From the NCBI RefSeq assembly GCF_019823065.1, contig NZ_CP081966.1, positions 62,001-126,000 on the forward strand: DNA of 64,000 bases, given 5' to 3'. Positions 8,390 through 17,645 of the stretch are shown here, in pieces; the stretch's first letter is position 1, and each line of letters starts with the position of its first letter. Below the pieces are notes generated by a model. That model saw only the letters and a list, made by a program, of their open reading frames with translations, did not search any database and had not been told where the DNA came from. Source of the DNA: Pseudomonas mosselii (GTDB taxonomy: Bacteria; Pseudomonadota; Gammaproteobacteria; Pseudomonadales; Pseudomonadaceae). The position numbers and the translations under genes were made by a program.

Positions 8390-9688
8390 CTACGAAATCC
8401 CCAATGCTTTAAGTCGGCGGTACAACGTGCGTTCGCTCATCCCGAGTTGATCGGCCAATTCACTTCGGGAACCGCTGAAGGTTTCCAGGGCATGGGCCAG
8501 ATCGGCCATTTCGTTCCTACGTCCCCGAACACCTGGTTGCCTTACAGTCGGGTGGATATCTTCCGGAAGATGTTCGGGACGAATCAGCCCATCATCAGCA
8601 AACAACCGCGCGCGCTCCAAGATGTTTCTGAGCTCGCGAATGTTGCCTGGGAATGTATGCAGGTTGAGGCAAGCGAGTGCTTCGGCGGTGACCTTGGGCG
8701 AGTGCTTGCCGGCCATGCGTTGCAGCAGACTCTCACAGAGCAACGGTAAATCCTCGACTCGCTCACGCAGCGATGGCAGGCGAATCGGGAATCCGCTGAT
8801 GCGGTAATACAGGTCTTCGCGAAACGTCCCTTCGGCGGCCATCTCCTTCAAGGGCTTGTGCGTGGCCGAGACCAGGCGGAAATCCGAATGGACCGTGCGC
8901 GTGCTGCCGACCGGACGGAAGCTGCCGGATTCGATCAGGCGCAGCAGTTTCACCTGCATCGCCAGCGGTACTTCACCAATCTCATCGAGGAACAGGGTGC
9001 CACCGTGAGCAGCCTCGGCCAGGCCGATCTTGCGTTGAGTCGCGCCGGTGAAGGCGCCCTTCTCATAGCCGAACAGTTCACTCTCGAACAACGACTCGGT
9101 CAGCCCGGTGCAGTCCACCACCACCAGGGGGCCATTGGCACGGGGGCTACCCAGGTGCAAGGCGCGGGCGAACAGCTCCTTGCCCGTACCCGACTCGCCC
9201 TGGAGCAGTACCGGAATCTGCGCAGGGGCTGCACGTTGCAAACTGGCCACGGCGTTCTTGAAGGCTGGCGCCCGGCCAACCAACCCTTGTTGTTGAGGTT
9301 GTGCCGATGCCAGTGTGACGCTGGTCAGGCGTTCGACGAAGGCCACCACCCTGCCCTCGTCATCGAGGATCGGGCGCAGTTCCACATCCACATGCTCCGG
9401 CCCTCGCGGGGTGTGATGGATGTGCAGCACGCGCTCGGGCACTTTGCTGTCCAGCGACTTGCGCAGCGGGCAATGCTCCCCGGCCTGGTCGCAGGGCACG
9501 GCATAGTGGTGCGAGACCCGGTGGCATTTTTCGCCGATCGGCGCGTGCTCCTCGTTGCCGAACTGACGACGGTACGCCGCGTTGGCAGCCAGGATGTTGT
9601 AGTCGGTATCCAGCACGATGCTGGGTAGCACATCGTGTTCGAGGTAGGACACCAGCGCGAGGATCGCGGGATGGGAAGCGGCTAGCAT
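8390..9688 (-). CDS. Sigma-54-dependent activator of the sulfide-oxidation operon (PAS / AAA+ / Fis)
   Basis: From ATG 9686-9688 the product has 432 residues. The N-terminal PAS-like sensor (residues about 10-120) is followed by the AAA+ domain with Walker A GESGTGKE, the sigma-54-contact loop GAFTGA, Walker [11 protein letters not shown] and the arginine-finger region. A C-terminal Fis-type helix-turn-helix ends [22 protein letters not shown]. The sensor contains a Cys/His-rich stretch ([22 protein letters not shown]) that could sense sulfur or redox state; this is inference. The gene is divergent from the persulfide dioxygenase operon. The intergenic region holds paired repeats and a -24/-12-like promoter, so it most likely activates that operon. 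Confidence 0.88.
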   Translation of the reverse strand: MLAASHPAILALVSYLEHDVLPSIVLDTDYNILAANAAYRRQFGNEEHAPIGEKCHRVSHHYAVPCDQAGEHCPLRKSLDSKVPERVLHIHHTPRGPEHVDVELRPILDDEGRVVAFVERLTSVTLASAQPQQQGLVGRAPAFKNAVASLQRAAPAQIPVLLQGESGTGKELFARALHLGSPRANGPLVVVDCTGLTESLFESELFGYEKGAFTGATQRKIGLAEAAHGGTLFLDEIGEVPLAMQVKLLRLIESGSFRPVGSTRTVHSDFRLVSATHKPLKEMAAEGTFREDLYYRISGFPIRLPSLRERVEDLPLLCESLLQRMAGKHSPKVTAEALACLNLHTFPGNIRELRNILERARLFADDGLIRPEHLPEDIHPTVRQPGVRGRRNEMADLAHALETFSGSRSELADQLGMSERTLYRRLKALGIS

Positions 9689-9726
9689 GACAGCACCAGG
9701 TGAAGGACCTGGCGAGGGTAGCAAGG

Positions 9727-9774
9727 ACTGCCAAACACTGCCATCGGCTGACAGTCGACTGCCAGGAACTGTCA
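9727..9774. promoter_or_regulatory. Candidate enhancer (UAS) for the sigma-54 activator
   Basis: ACTGCCA at 9727 and 9737, then ACTGCCA at 9758 and ACTGTCA at 9768, form two pairs of direct repeats, each 10 bp apart (one helical turn). An inverted TGACAGT lies at 9749-9755. The array is about 90-135 bp upstream of the -24/-12-like promoter, a usual enhancer distance. It is also close to the activator's own start. Confidence 0.6.
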
Positions 9775-9788
9775 CCTTCGGCTGGCTG

Positions 9789-9836
9789 TAATGGGGCTGC
9801 TGCGCAGCCATCGCGGCACGAGGCCGCTCCTGCAAG
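9789..9836. repeat. REP element, GGCCTTGTG family, single
   Basis: GGCTGCTGCGCAGCC followed by ATCGCGGCACGAGGCCGCTCCTGC, a single member of the second REP family in this window. It lies between the enhancer-like repeats and the promoter of the sulfide-oxidation operon. Confidence 0.6.
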
Positions 9837-9860
9837 GGGACGGCGTCCTATCTGAAGGGC

Positions 9861-9876
9861 TGGCATGTATCTTGAT
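9861..9876 (+). promoter_or_regulatory. Candidate sigma-54 (-24/-12) promoter
   Basis: TGGCATGTATCTTGAT has TGGCA with a GG-N10-GA spacing, close to the TGGCAC-N5-TTGC consensus; the -12 GC is GA here. It is 59 bp before the persulfide dioxygenase ATG, downstream of the repeats at 9727-9774 and next to the divergent sigma-54 activator gene. Confidence 0.6.
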
Positions 9877-9934
9877 AAAGCACCCTTCACTGCCTATGCC
9901 TTCAAGGAGGCTCGGTGGATAACTGGAGAGTGCA

Positions 9935-10819
9935 ATGATCATCGGCAACAACCTTCACGTCGAAGCGTTCTTCGACAAGGCGACCTGGACCATCAGCTAC
10001 CTGGTCATGGATGGCGAGACGCGCCAATGCGCGCTGATCGACAGCGTGCTGGACTACGACCCCAAGTCCGGGCGCACCTGCACCGATTCGGCGGACAAGC
10101 TGATCGCCCGCGTCGAAGCGCTGGATGCCAAGGTGCAATGGATCCTGGATACCCATGTGCACGCCGACCATCTGTCTGCGGCGGCCTACCTCAAGGAGCG
10201 GCTTGGCGGCAGCATCGCGATCGGCGCGCAGATCACCCAGGTGCAGAAAGTCTTCGGCACCCTGTTCAACGCCGAGCCGGGTTTTGCCCGTGACGGCAGC
10301 CAGTTCGACGTCCTGTTCGAAGATGAGGAGGGATTTCGCATCGGCAACCTGCATGCCCGTGCCCTGCACACCCCTGGGCATACCCCGGCGTGCATGAGCT
10401 ACATGGTCGAGGATGCGGGCGAGATCGCTGTGTTCGTCGGCGACACCTTGTTCACCCCCGACTATGGCACCGCCCGTTGCGACTTTCCTGGCGCCAGCGC
10501 GCGAACCCTGTACCAGTCGATCCGTCGCCTCCTCGCCTTCCCCGACCAGACCCGGCTGTTCATGTGCCACGACTACCTGCCTGGTGGCCGTGAGCTGCGC
10601 TTCGTCACCACCGTGGCCGAGCAACGCGCCGACAACATTCATATCCATGAAGGGGTCAGCGAAGACAGCTTCGTGCAGATGCGCGAAGCCCGTGACAAGA
10701 CCCTCGACATGCCTGTGCTGATCCTGCCGTCGGTGCAGATCAACATGCGCAGCGGGCAATTCCCCGAACCTGAAGCCAACGGTGTGAGCTACCTGAAGAT
10801 CCCGCTGAACAAGCTGTAA
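9935..10819 (+). CDS. Persulfide dioxygenase-like metallo-beta-lactamase-fold protein
   Basis: A 294-residue MBL-fold protein with the metal motif THVHADHL (His74, His76, Asp78, His79), a further His in LHTPGHTPACMSY, Asp in FVGDTLFTPDYG and His in FMCHDYLPGG. This single-iron ETHE1/Blh-type pattern belongs to persulfide dioxygenases, which oxidise glutathione persulfide to sulfite. The next two genes encode a sulfide:quinone oxidoreductase and a TauE-type exporter. Together they could oxidise sulfide to persulfide, then to sulfite, and export it. Transcription probably starts from the sigma-54-like promoter at 9861. Confidence 0.88.
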   Translation: MIIGNNLHVEAFFDKATWTISYLVMDGETRQCALIDSVLDYDPKSGRTCTDSADKLIARVEALDAKVQWILDTHVHADHLSAAAYLKERLGGSIAIGAQITQVQKVFGTLFNAEPGFARDGSQFDVLFEDEEGFRIGNLHARALHTPGHTPACMSYMVEDAGEIAVFVGDTLFTPDYGTARCDFPGASARTLYQSIRRLLAFPDQTRLFMCHDYLPGGRELRFVTTVAEQRADNIHIHEGVSEDSFVQMREARDKTLDMPVLILPSVQINMRSGQFPEPEANGVSYLKIPLNKL

Positions 10820-10860
10820 GCCACGCCGTACCCATAACGAGATTTCCAAGGAACACCGCC

Positions 10861-12141
10861 ATGCCTGCCTTGCTGTCCCCTGCCGATTCCTCCCGTGCCG
10901 ACCACCACAAGGTGGTGATCGTCGGCGCCGGTGCCGCTGGTATCGCCACCGCGTCCAGCCTGATCGCCCGTGATCCGTCGCTGGACATTGCCCTGATCGA
11001 CCCTGCCGACGTGCACTACTACCAGCCTGGCTGGACCATGGTCGGTGCCGGTGTTTTCAAGGCGCCGAGCACCGCCCAGACCATGGCGGCCACCCTGCCC
11101 CGTGGCGTGCGTTGGATCAAGGCGCGGGTGGAGAGCTTCGACCCTCAAGGGCAACTGGTCGTGCTCGAGGACGGGCGTGCGGTCAGCTATGAGCAACTGG
11201 TGGTTTGCCCGGGATTGAAACTCGATTGGAACGCCATCGAGGGTTTGAGCGAAACGCTCGGTCGCAACGGTGTCACCTCCAACTACCGCTACGACCTGGC
11301 GCCCTACACCTGGCAACTGGTACAGAACCTCAAGCAGGGGCGCGCCCTCTTCACCCAGCCGCCGATGCCGATCAAATGCGCCGGTGCGCCGCAGAAGGCG
11401 CTGTACCTGTCCTGTGATCACTGGTTGCGCAAGGGGCACCTGGGCAATGTCAGGGCCAGCTTCTTCAATGCTGGGGCGGTGCTGTTCGGTGTGCCGGATT
11501 ATGTGCCGGCGCTGATGAGCTACATCGACAAGTACGGCGTGGACCTGAACTACCAGCATCGCCTGACGGCGGTGGATGGTCCGAACAAGCGCGCCACGTT
11601 TATCCGTACCCTCCCCGATGGCACCACCGAGACCCGGGTCGAAGCCTTCGACATGCTGCATGTGGTGCCGCCGCAGGTGGCGCCTGACTTCATCCGCCAG
11701 AGCCCGCTGGCCGATGCGGCGGGCTGGGTGGATGTCGACCCGCATACCTTGCGTCATCGCCAGTTCGGCAATGTCCACGCGTTGGGTGACGTGGCCAATA
11801 CCAGCAACGCCAAGACCGCCGCCGCCGCCCGCAAGCAGGCGCCGGTGGTGGCCAACAATGTGCTGGTGGCACTCGGTCGCCTGTCGACCCTGGCCCAGTA
11901 CGATGGCTATGGTTCCTGCCCGTTGACGGTGGAACGCGGCAAGATCGTCCTGGCCGAGTTTACCTATGGCGGCAAGGTGGCGCCGAGCTTCCCGCGCTGG
12001 CTGCTCGATGGCCGCAAGCCAACCCGCCTGGCCTGGTTGCTCAAGGCGCAGATCCTGCCGCCGCTGTACTGGAAGGCCATGCTCAAGGGCCGCGAATGGC
12101 TAGCCCGGCCGCAACCTCTGGTGGTCGAGGCGCAGCAGTGA
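10861..12141 (+). CDS. sqr: Sulfide:quinone oxidoreductase-like flavoprotein
   Basis: A 426-residue FAD protein with the dinucleotide motif VVIVGAGAAG (about residues 18-27). HYYQPGWTMVGAG and LVVCPGLKLDW are typical of SQR. There is a redox Cys in PIKCAGAPQKA, a second Cys in YGSCPLT, and the second FAD motif HALGDVANTSNAKTAAAARKQ. The C-terminal hydrophobic and basic stretch (PTRLAWLLKAQILPPLYW) may hold it to the inner membrane. It oxidises sulfide and passes electrons to quinone. It is 41 bp after the dioxygenase gene, and its stop overlaps the next start (GTGA). A flavocytochrome-c-type relative is less likely because no heme subunit is nearby. Confidence 0.87.
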   Translation: MPALLSPADSSRADHHKVVIVGAGAAGIATASSLIARDPSLDIALIDPADVHYYQPGWTMVGAGVFKAPSTAQTMAATLPRGVRWIKARVESFDPQGQLVVLEDGRAVSYEQLVVCPGLKLDWNAIEGLSETLGRNGVTSNYRYDLAPYTWQLVQNLKQGRALFTQPPMPIKCAGAPQKALYLSCDHWLRKGHLGNVRASFFNAGAVLFGVPDYVPALMSYIDKYGVDLNYQHRLTAVDGPNKRATFIRTLPDGTTETRVEAFDMLHVVPPQVAPDFIRQSPLADAAGWVDVDPHTLRHRQFGNVHALGDVANTSNAKTAAAARKQAPVVANNVLVALGRLSTLAQYDGYGSCPLTVERGKIVLAEFTYGGKVAPSFPRWLLDGRKPTRLAWLLKAQILPPLYWKAMLKGREWLARPQPLVVEAQQ

Positions 12142-12956
12142 TCGAACACCAACTGCTGGGCGCCGGGCTCGGCGCGATCATTGGCGCGGTGCTGGCGCTG
12201 ACCGGCGCCGGCGGTGGCATCCTGGCGGTGCCGCTGCTGGTGTTCGGCCTGGGACTGAGCATGGTCGAGGCGGCGCCGATCGGACTGCTGGCCGTAGGGC
12301 TGGCGGCGTCGGTTGGTGCGGTGCTCGGCCTGCGCCAAGGGCTGGTGCGCTATCGGGCGGCCGCGTTCATCGCGGTGATCGGAATTGCCTGCGCGCCGTT
12401 CGGCCTGATGCTCGCCCATCGTTTGCCCAACACGCCGTTGGCCTTGGTGTTCGCCGGGGTACTGGTGTACGCCTGCCTGCGGATCTGGCGCAAGGCCGCG
12501 CGTGAACTGCGTGGCGAGTCGCCCTGTGGGGAGCGGGAGATCATGCCCTGCGTGCTCAACCCGCTGCAGGGGCGCTTGCGCTGGACCCTGCCCTGCGCCC
12601 GGGCACTGGCGTTCACCGGGATGCTGTCGGGGTTGCTGTCAGGCCTGTTGGGGGTCGGTGGTGGTTTCGTGATCATCCCGGCGCTGAACCGCTATACCAA
12701 CCTGAACATGAAAAGCATCGTCGCCACCTCGCTGGCGGTGATTGCCCTGGTGTCTACCGGTAGCGTGATCAGCGCCAGCGTGGCGGGCGTGATGCACTGG
12801 TGGGTCGCGGCGCCGTTCGCGGTGGGGGCAGTGCTGGGTTTGCTGCTGGCGCGGCCGTTGGCGAGCAAGCTGGCCGGCCCGCGCCTGCAGCAGCTGTTCG
12901 CCGTGGTGGGTTGTGGCGCCGCGGTGTTGCTCGCCGGCAAGGCGCTATTCGGCTAG
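12138..12956 (+). CDS. TauE/SafE-family sulfite/sulfur-anion exporter
   Basis: GTG at 12138 overlaps the sqr stop and gives 272 residues. An upstream in-frame ATG at 12096 lies inside sqr and is rejected. There are about eight hydrophobic helices in two halves. The first half carries LTGAGGGILAVPLLVFGLGLS and the second LGVGGGFVIIPAL, the paired Gly-rich motifs of the TauE/SafE/DUF81 family. It is the third gene of the sulfide-oxidation operon, so export of the sulfite made by the dioxygenase is likely. It runs convergently into the LysR gene with a 12-bp overlap. Confidence 0.87.
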   Translation: MIEHQLLGAGLGAIIGAVLALTGAGGGILAVPLLVFGLGLSMVEAAPIGLLAVGLAASVGAVLGLRQGLVRYRAAAFIAVIGIACAPFGLMLAHRLPNTPLALVFAGVLVYACLRIWRKAARELRGESPCGEREIMPCVLNPLQGRLRWTLPCARALAFTGMLSGLLSGLLGVGGGFVIIPALNRYTNLNMKSIVATSLAVIALVSTGSVISASVAGVMHWWVAAPFAVGAVLGLLLARPLASKLAGPRLQQLFAVVGCGAAVLLAGKALFG

Positions 12957-13832
12957 CAACTCGTCCTGCTCGGCGGCGCAGAGCGCCAGCAGGTAGTCCC
13001 ACACCACTCGCAGGCGTACCGACTTGTGCAGCTCGCGGCGGGTGCAGATCCAGTAGCTGCGCTGGATGGTCTCGCTGGGCAGCACGCGCACCAGCTTCGG
13101 ATCGTGGCGGGCCATGTAGTTCGGCAACACGGCGATGCCTAGCCCGGCCTGTGCGGCGTGCTGCTGGGCGATCACGCTGGTGCTGCGGAACACCACGGTG
13201 GGCGCCCGGCAGAAACTGTTGAGGAACAGCAGCTCCTGGCTGAACAGCAGGTCGTCGACATAGCCGATCCAGCTGTGCCGGGCCAGGTCTTCGCGGCTGT
13301 GCAGCGGTGGTGCGCGGTCCAGGTAGTCCTGGCTGGCGTACAGGGCGAGGCGGTAATCGGTGAGCTTGCGGGTGATCAGCAGGTCGGCGTTGGGACGTTC
13401 CAGGTGAATGCTGATCTCGGCTTCGCGGTTGAGGATGCTGACGAAACGCGGCACCGCCACCAATTCCACTTCGAGCCCCGGGTAGCGTTGGAACAAGGCT
13501 TTCATGCGCGGGGTGAAGAACATGATGCCGATGCCTTCGGTCACCCCCAGGCGGATCTTGCCCAGTGGCGTGATGGCCTGGGTGATTTCTTCCTGCGCCA
13601 GCAGGGCAACGTTCTCCATGGCTTCGGCGTGCTTGAGCAGGGCCTGGCCGGAAGGCGTGAGTTCATAGCCCTGGGCGTGCTGGACGAACAGCGCGGTACC
13701 CAGGTGCTTTTCGATGCTCTCGATGTGCCGGGCCACGGTGCTGTGGGTGGTGTTGAGGCGCTTGGCGGCGGTGAGCAGGCGGCCGCTGCGCTGCAACTCG
13801 AGGAAAAACCGCAGATCGTTCCAGTCGAACAT
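12945..13832 (-). CDS. LysR-family transcriptional regulator
   Basis: From ATG 13830-13832 (MFDWNDLRFFLEL) the product has 295 residues. The N-terminal winged helix-turn-helix includes RLLTAAKRLNTTHSTVARHIES, followed by a LysR substrate-binding domain. The GMC oxidoreductase gene is divergent and about 175 bp away; LysR proteins usually control the divergent neighbour, so control of that gene and the following transporter is likely. The 3' end overlaps the exporter gene by 12 bp tail to tail. A longer reading frame up to 13979 is not needed. Confidence 0.88.
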   Translation of the reverse strand: MFDWNDLRFFLELQRSGRLLTAAKRLNTTHSTVARHIESIEKHLGTALFVQHAQGYELTPSGQALLKHAEAMENVALLAQEEITQAITPLGKIRLGVTEGIGIMFFTPRMKALFQRYPGLEVELVAVPRFVSILNREAEISIHLERPNADLLITRKLTDYRLALYASQDYLDRAPPLHSREDLARHSWIGYVDDLLFSQELLFLNSFCRAPTVVFRSTSVIAQQHAAQAGLGIAVLPNYMARHDPKLVRVLPSETIQRSYWICTRRELHKSVRLRVVWDYLLALCAAEQDELLAE

Positions 13833-13863
13833 GGGCGTCCTTGGAAGTGCTGGCTGTTGAAGC

Positions 13864-13890
13864 CATCGCGGGGCAAGCCCGCTCCCACAA
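13864..13890. repeat. REP element, GGGCTTGCC family, single
   Basis: ATCGCGGGGCAAGCCCGCTCCCACAA, a single member of the first REP family, inside the divergent LysR/GMC promoter region. Confidence 0.65.
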
Positions 13891-14006
13891 TTAGATAGTC
13901 GTTGTGCTAAAACGCACAACGGCTGCGCGAAATCTCGTGTTTCCTCGGCGAAATTAATCAATAAGATGGATCGGGACAAGAATAATAATCAGGCGCGAGG
14001 TTGCAC

Positions 14007-15656
14007 ATGCCATCAGCCGATCCTGTCTACGACTATGTGGTCGTGGGAGCCGGTCCCGCCGGTTGCCTACTGGCCAACCGCTTGTCCGCCGACCCTTCGT
14101 GCCGCGTATTGCTGCTCGAGGCGGGTGGCCGCGACAACTATCCCTGGATTCACATCCCCGTCGGTTACCTCTACTGCATCGGCAATCCACGCACCGACTG
14201 GTGCTTCAAGACCGAGGCCCAGCCCGGCCTGAACGGTCGCAGCCTGGGTTATCCACGGGGCAAGGTGCTGGGCGGCTGCTCGTCGATCAACGGCATGATC
14301 TACATGCGGGGCCAGGCCGCCGACTACGACCGCTGGGCCGAGCAAGGCAACGACGGCTGGGCGTGGAAGGATGTGCTGCCCTTGTTCAAGGCCTGCGAGA
14401 ACCACTTCGCCGGCGCCAGCGACAGCCACGGCGCCGAGGGGGAATGGCGGGTGGAGCAGCAGCGCTACAGCTGGCCGATCCTCGATGCCTTCCGCGATGC
14501 CGCCGAGCAGAGTGGCATCGCCAAGGTCGACGACTTCAACATGGGCGACAACGCGGGCTGTGGATATTTTCAGGTCAATCAGCGCAGCGGTGTGCGCTGG
14601 AACTCGGCCAAGGCGTTTCTCAGGTCCATCCTCAAGCGCCCCAACCTGACAGTGTTGACGGGCGTGCAGGTCGACCAGGTGCTGCTCGACAACACCCGCG
14701 CCCGGGCGGTGAAGGCCTCGTGGCAAGGCGCCTGGCATGAGTTCGCCGCTCGCCGCGAGATCGTCCTGTGCGCGGGCTCCGTGGGCTCCCCCGGCATTCT
14801 GCAACGCTCCGGCATCGGCCCACGCAAGCTGCTCGAAGGCTTGGGTATCGGAGTTCGCCATGAGATGCCCGGGGTTGGCGGCAACCTGCAGGATCACCTG
14901 CAACTGCGCCTGATCTATCAGGTCCACAACACCCGTACCCTCAATCAGATGGCCAACAGCCTGTGGGGCAAGCTGGGCATGGGCCTGCGCTACGCTTACG
15001 ACCGCAGTGGCCCATTGGCCATGGCGCCGAGCCAGCTGGGCGCCTTCGCCCGTTCAGGCCCCGAGCAGGCAACGGCCAACCTGCAATACCACGTGCAGCC
15101 GTTGTCGCTGGACCGCTTCGGCGAGCCGCTGCATCGCTTTCCGGCGTTCACCGCCTCGGTGTGCAACCTGCGCCCGGCGAGCCGTGGACGCATCGACATC
15201 CGCTCGGCGGACATGAATGCCGCGCCGGTGATCGACCCCAACTACCTGAGCGACCCCGAGGACCTGCGCGTCGCCGCCGAGGCCATCCGCCTCACCCGAC
15301 GCATCGTCCAGGCCCCTGCCCTGGCGGCCTTCGATCCTCGCGAGTATTTGCCAGGCCCCGCCTTGCAGAGCGAGGACGACCTGCACCAGGCCGCCGGCCA
15401 GATCGGCACCACCATCTTCCACCCGGTGGGCACCTGCCGCATGGGCAGTGGCGCGCTCGATGTTGTGGATAACCAGCTGCGCGTGCATGGCATTCCCGGC
15501 CTGCGCGTGGCCGACGCCTCGATCATGCCGCAGATCGTCTCCGGCAATACCTGTTCACCCACGTTGATGATTGCCGAAAAGGCGGCACAACTGATCCTCA
15601 AGGGGGCCAATACCCAGACCAACCTCAGCGACGCCAGCGCGATACCGACGCCCTGA
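14007..15656 (+). CDS. GMC-family FAD oxidoreductase (choline/alcohol dehydrogenase-like)
   Basis: 549 residues from ATG 14007, with GCGAGG upstream. A TTG two codons earlier is possible. The N-terminal FAD motif is YVVVGAGPAGCLLANRL. The first GMC signature is PRGKVLGGCSSINGM and the second is GSVGSPGILQRSGIG. The catalytic His region is TIFHPVGTCRMG and the C-terminal motif is DASIMPQIVSGNTCSPTLMIAEKAA. GMC enzymes oxidise alcohols such as choline or polyethylene glycol to aldehydes. The substrate is not evident, and betaine-aldehyde dehydrogenase does not accompany it. It is followed by an MHS-type transporter that may import its substrate. Confidence 0.88.
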   Translation: MPSADPVYDYVVVGAGPAGCLLANRLSADPSCRVLLLEAGGRDNYPWIHIPVGYLYCIGNPRTDWCFKTEAQPGLNGRSLGYPRGKVLGGCSSINGMIYMRGQAADYDRWAEQGNDGWAWKDVLPLFKACENHFAGASDSHGAEGEWRVEQQRYSWPILDAFRDAAEQSGIAKVDDFNMGDNAGCGYFQVNQRSGVRWNSAKAFLRSILKRPNLTVLTGVQVDQVLLDNTRARAVKASWQGAWHEFAARREIVLCAGSVGSPGILQRSGIGPRKLLEGLGIGVRHEMPGVGGNLQDHLQLRLIYQVHNTRTLNQMANSLWGKLGMGLRYAYDRSGPLAMAPSQLGAFARSGPEQATANLQYHVQPLSLDRFGEPLHRFPAFTASVCNLRPASRGRIDIRSADMNAAPVIDPNYLSDPEDLRVAAEAIRLTRRIVQAPALAAFDPREYLPGPALQSEDDLHQAAGQIGTTIFHPVGTCRMGSGALDVVDNQLRVHGIPGLRVADASIMPQIVSGNTCSPTLMIAEKAAQLILKGANTQTNLSDASAIPTP

Positions 15657-15753
15657 CCCGGGTGTTTGCAACAGCGGCGGCTTGTGGTCGCAAGTCGCCG
15701 ACAGTGGAACAACAAGAATAATCACTGTGGCCTGCGGGCCGAGGACAGCAACG

Positions 15754-17373
15754 ATGTCGGATTACATCCAGGAACAGGGGGCGGCGGCGAGCAGCCCAAG
15801 CCGTCGTGAAGAGCGCAAGATCATTTTCGCGTCATCCCTCGGGACGGTGTTCGAGTGGTATGACTTTTTTCTCTATGGCGCGCTGGCCGCGGTCATCAGC
15901 AAGCAATTCTTCGCGGGGGTCAACGACACCACCGCCTTCATCTTCGCCCTGATGGCCTTCGCCGCCGGCTTCCTGGTGCGCCCGTTCGGCGCGCTGGTGT
16001 TCGGCCGGCTGGGCGACATGATCGGGCGCAAGTACACCTTCCTGGTGACCATTGTGCTGATGGGCCTGTCGACCTTCGCCGTGGGTCTTTTGCCCACCTA
16101 CGCCAGCATCGGTATCGCCGCGCCGATCATCCTGGTGGTGCTGCGCATGCTCCAGGGCCTGGCGTTGGGCGGTGAATACGGCGGCGCGGCCACCTATGTC
16201 GCCGAGCACGCGCCTCATGGCAAACGTGGTTTCCACACCGGCTTCATCCAATCCACTGCCACATTGGGCCTGCTGCTGTCGCTGACCGTCGTCCTGGCCA
16301 GCCGCTACATCAGTGGCGACCAGTTCGAAACCTGGGGCTGGCGCCTGCCGTTCCTGCTGTCGATCGTGCTGCTGGCGATATCCACCTGGATCCGCATGAG
16401 CATGCACGAGTCGCCGGCCTTCGTGAAAATGAAGGCCCAGGGCAAGGTGAGCAAGTCGCCGATCCGCGAGTCGTTCACCTCCTGGCCGAACCTGAAAGTG
16501 GTGCTCACGGCACTGTTCAGCATCAATGCCGGGCAAGCGGTGACCTTCTACACCGCGCAGTTCTACGTGCTGTTCTTCATGACCCAGATGCTCAAGATGG
16601 ACCCGGCCCAGGCCAACACCCTGCTGATCATCAGCGTGGTGATCGGTGCGCCGTTCTTCGTGTTCTTCGGCTGGCTATCGGACCGGGTCGGGCGCAAGCC
16701 GATCCTGATGCTTGGCCTTTTGCTGGCGACGGTGTTGTACTTCCCGCTGTTCAAGGCCCTGAGCCATTACGCCAATCCGCAGATCGACGCCGCCAGTCGC
16801 CAGGCGCCGATCGTCGTCACCGCAGATCCCAAGGGCTGCACCTTCCAGTTCGATCCGGTGGGCAAGGCACGCTTCGACAGCCCGTGCGACAAGGTCAAGA
16901 CGTTCCTGGTCAAGCAGGGCCTGCCCTACAGCTCGGTGAGTGTCGCTGGCAGCGAGGTGATCGTCAGCATCGGCGACAAGACCATCAATGGCTTCGACGA
17001 AACGGCCATGCGCAGTGCCATCGATAGCGCCGGCTACCCGGCCAAGGCGGACCCAGCGCAGGTGAACCAGGTGATGGTGGTGGTGCTGATCGTCGCCATG
17101 ATCCTGATCGCCACCATGACCTACGGGCCGCTGGCGGCGGTGATGGTCGAGCTGTTCCCGACGCGCATCCGCTACACCTCGATGTCGCTGCCCTACCACA
17201 TCGGCAACGGCTGGTTCGGCGGCTTCCTGCCGACGGTGTCGTTCGCGTTGGTGGTGTACACCGGGGACATCTTCTATGGGCTGTGGTACCCGGTGCTGAT
17301 CACCGGGGTGAGCCTGGTGGTGGGGATCTTCTGCCTGAAAGAGACTCGGGATGTGGATATCGACAAGGTGTGA
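15754..17373 (+). CDS. MFS transporter, metabolite:H+ symporter (MHS) family
   Basis: 539 residues from ATG 15754 (MSDYIQEQ), with GAGGAC upstream. It has twelve hydrophobic segments with MHS-family landmarks: GTVFEWYDFFLYG near the first helix, RPFGALVFGRLGDMIGRKYTF in loop 2-3, LQGLALGGEYGGAATYVAEHAP in the middle, and SDRVGRKPILM in the second half. An unusually long periplasmic insertion of about 100 residues (near DPKGCTFQFDPVGKARFDS) separates late helices and contains two Cys. Such proteins import organic acids or osmolytes with protons. It lies 97 bp after the GMC oxidoreductase gene and is probably co-expressed. Confidence 0.87.
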   Translation: MSDYIQEQGAAASSPSRREERKIIFASSLGTVFEWYDFFLYGALAAVISKQFFAGVNDTTAFIFALMAFAAGFLVRPFGALVFGRLGDMIGRKYTFLVTIVLMGLSTFAVGLLPTYASIGIAAPIILVVLRMLQGLALGGEYGGAATYVAEHAPHGKRGFHTGFIQSTATLGLLLSLTVVLASRYISGDQFETWGWRLPFLLSIVLLAISTWIRMSMHESPAFVKMKAQGKVSKSPIRESFTSWPNLKVVLTALFSINAGQAVTFYTAQFYVLFFMTQMLKMDPAQANTLLIISVVIGAPFFVFFGWLSDRVGRKPILMLGLLLATVLYFPLFKALSHYANPQIDAASRQAPIVVTADPKGCTFQFDPVGKARFDSPCDKVKTFLVKQGLPYSSVSVAGSEVIVSIGDKTINGFDETAMRSAIDSAGYPAKADPAQVNQVMVVVLIVAMILIATMTYGPLAAVMVELFPTRIRYTSMSLPYHIGNGWFGGFLPTVSFALVVYTGDIFYGLWYPVLITGVSLVVGIFCLKETRDVDIDKV

Positions 17374-17390
17374 GAATTGAGAGGGATACA

Positions 17391-17463
17391 ACGTGGGAGC
17401 GGGCTTGCCCCGCGATGTCGCCAGCACTGAGGACGCCATCGCGGGGCAAGCCCGCTCCCACGA
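17391..17463. repeat. REP inverted pair, GGGCTTGCC family
   Basis: GTGGGAGCGGGCTTGCCCCG and its inverted copy ATCGCGGGGCAAGCCCGCTC face each other across about 25 bp, just after the transporter stop. A cruciform or paired REP unit. Confidence 0.75.
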
Positions 17464-17485
17464 CTCGATCAAAGCGATCAACCTA

Positions 17486-17516
17486 TAAAAAAACCGGCGT
17501 AAAAGCCGGTTTTTTT
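17486..17516. terminator. Bidirectional rho-independent terminator
   Basis: AAAAAAACCGGC-GTAAAA-GCCGGTTTTTTT, between the convergent transporter and acyltransferase genes. It works on both strands because of the flanking A and T tracts. Confidence 0.88.
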
Positions 17517-17645
17517 ATCGCGGGAAAAAACTTATGCACGATTTTCGAAAAAACGTCATACACGGAAATAAATAGCTAATTCAATCACTTAGCTATGTTT
17601 GAAGACGCTTAATCCAAAAATTGCTAACAAGTTATCCACAGAACG

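Noticed and set aside
13833..13979. Longer N-terminus for the LysR regulator
   Set aside because: The extra 49 residues overlap a REP element and do not match LysR starts.
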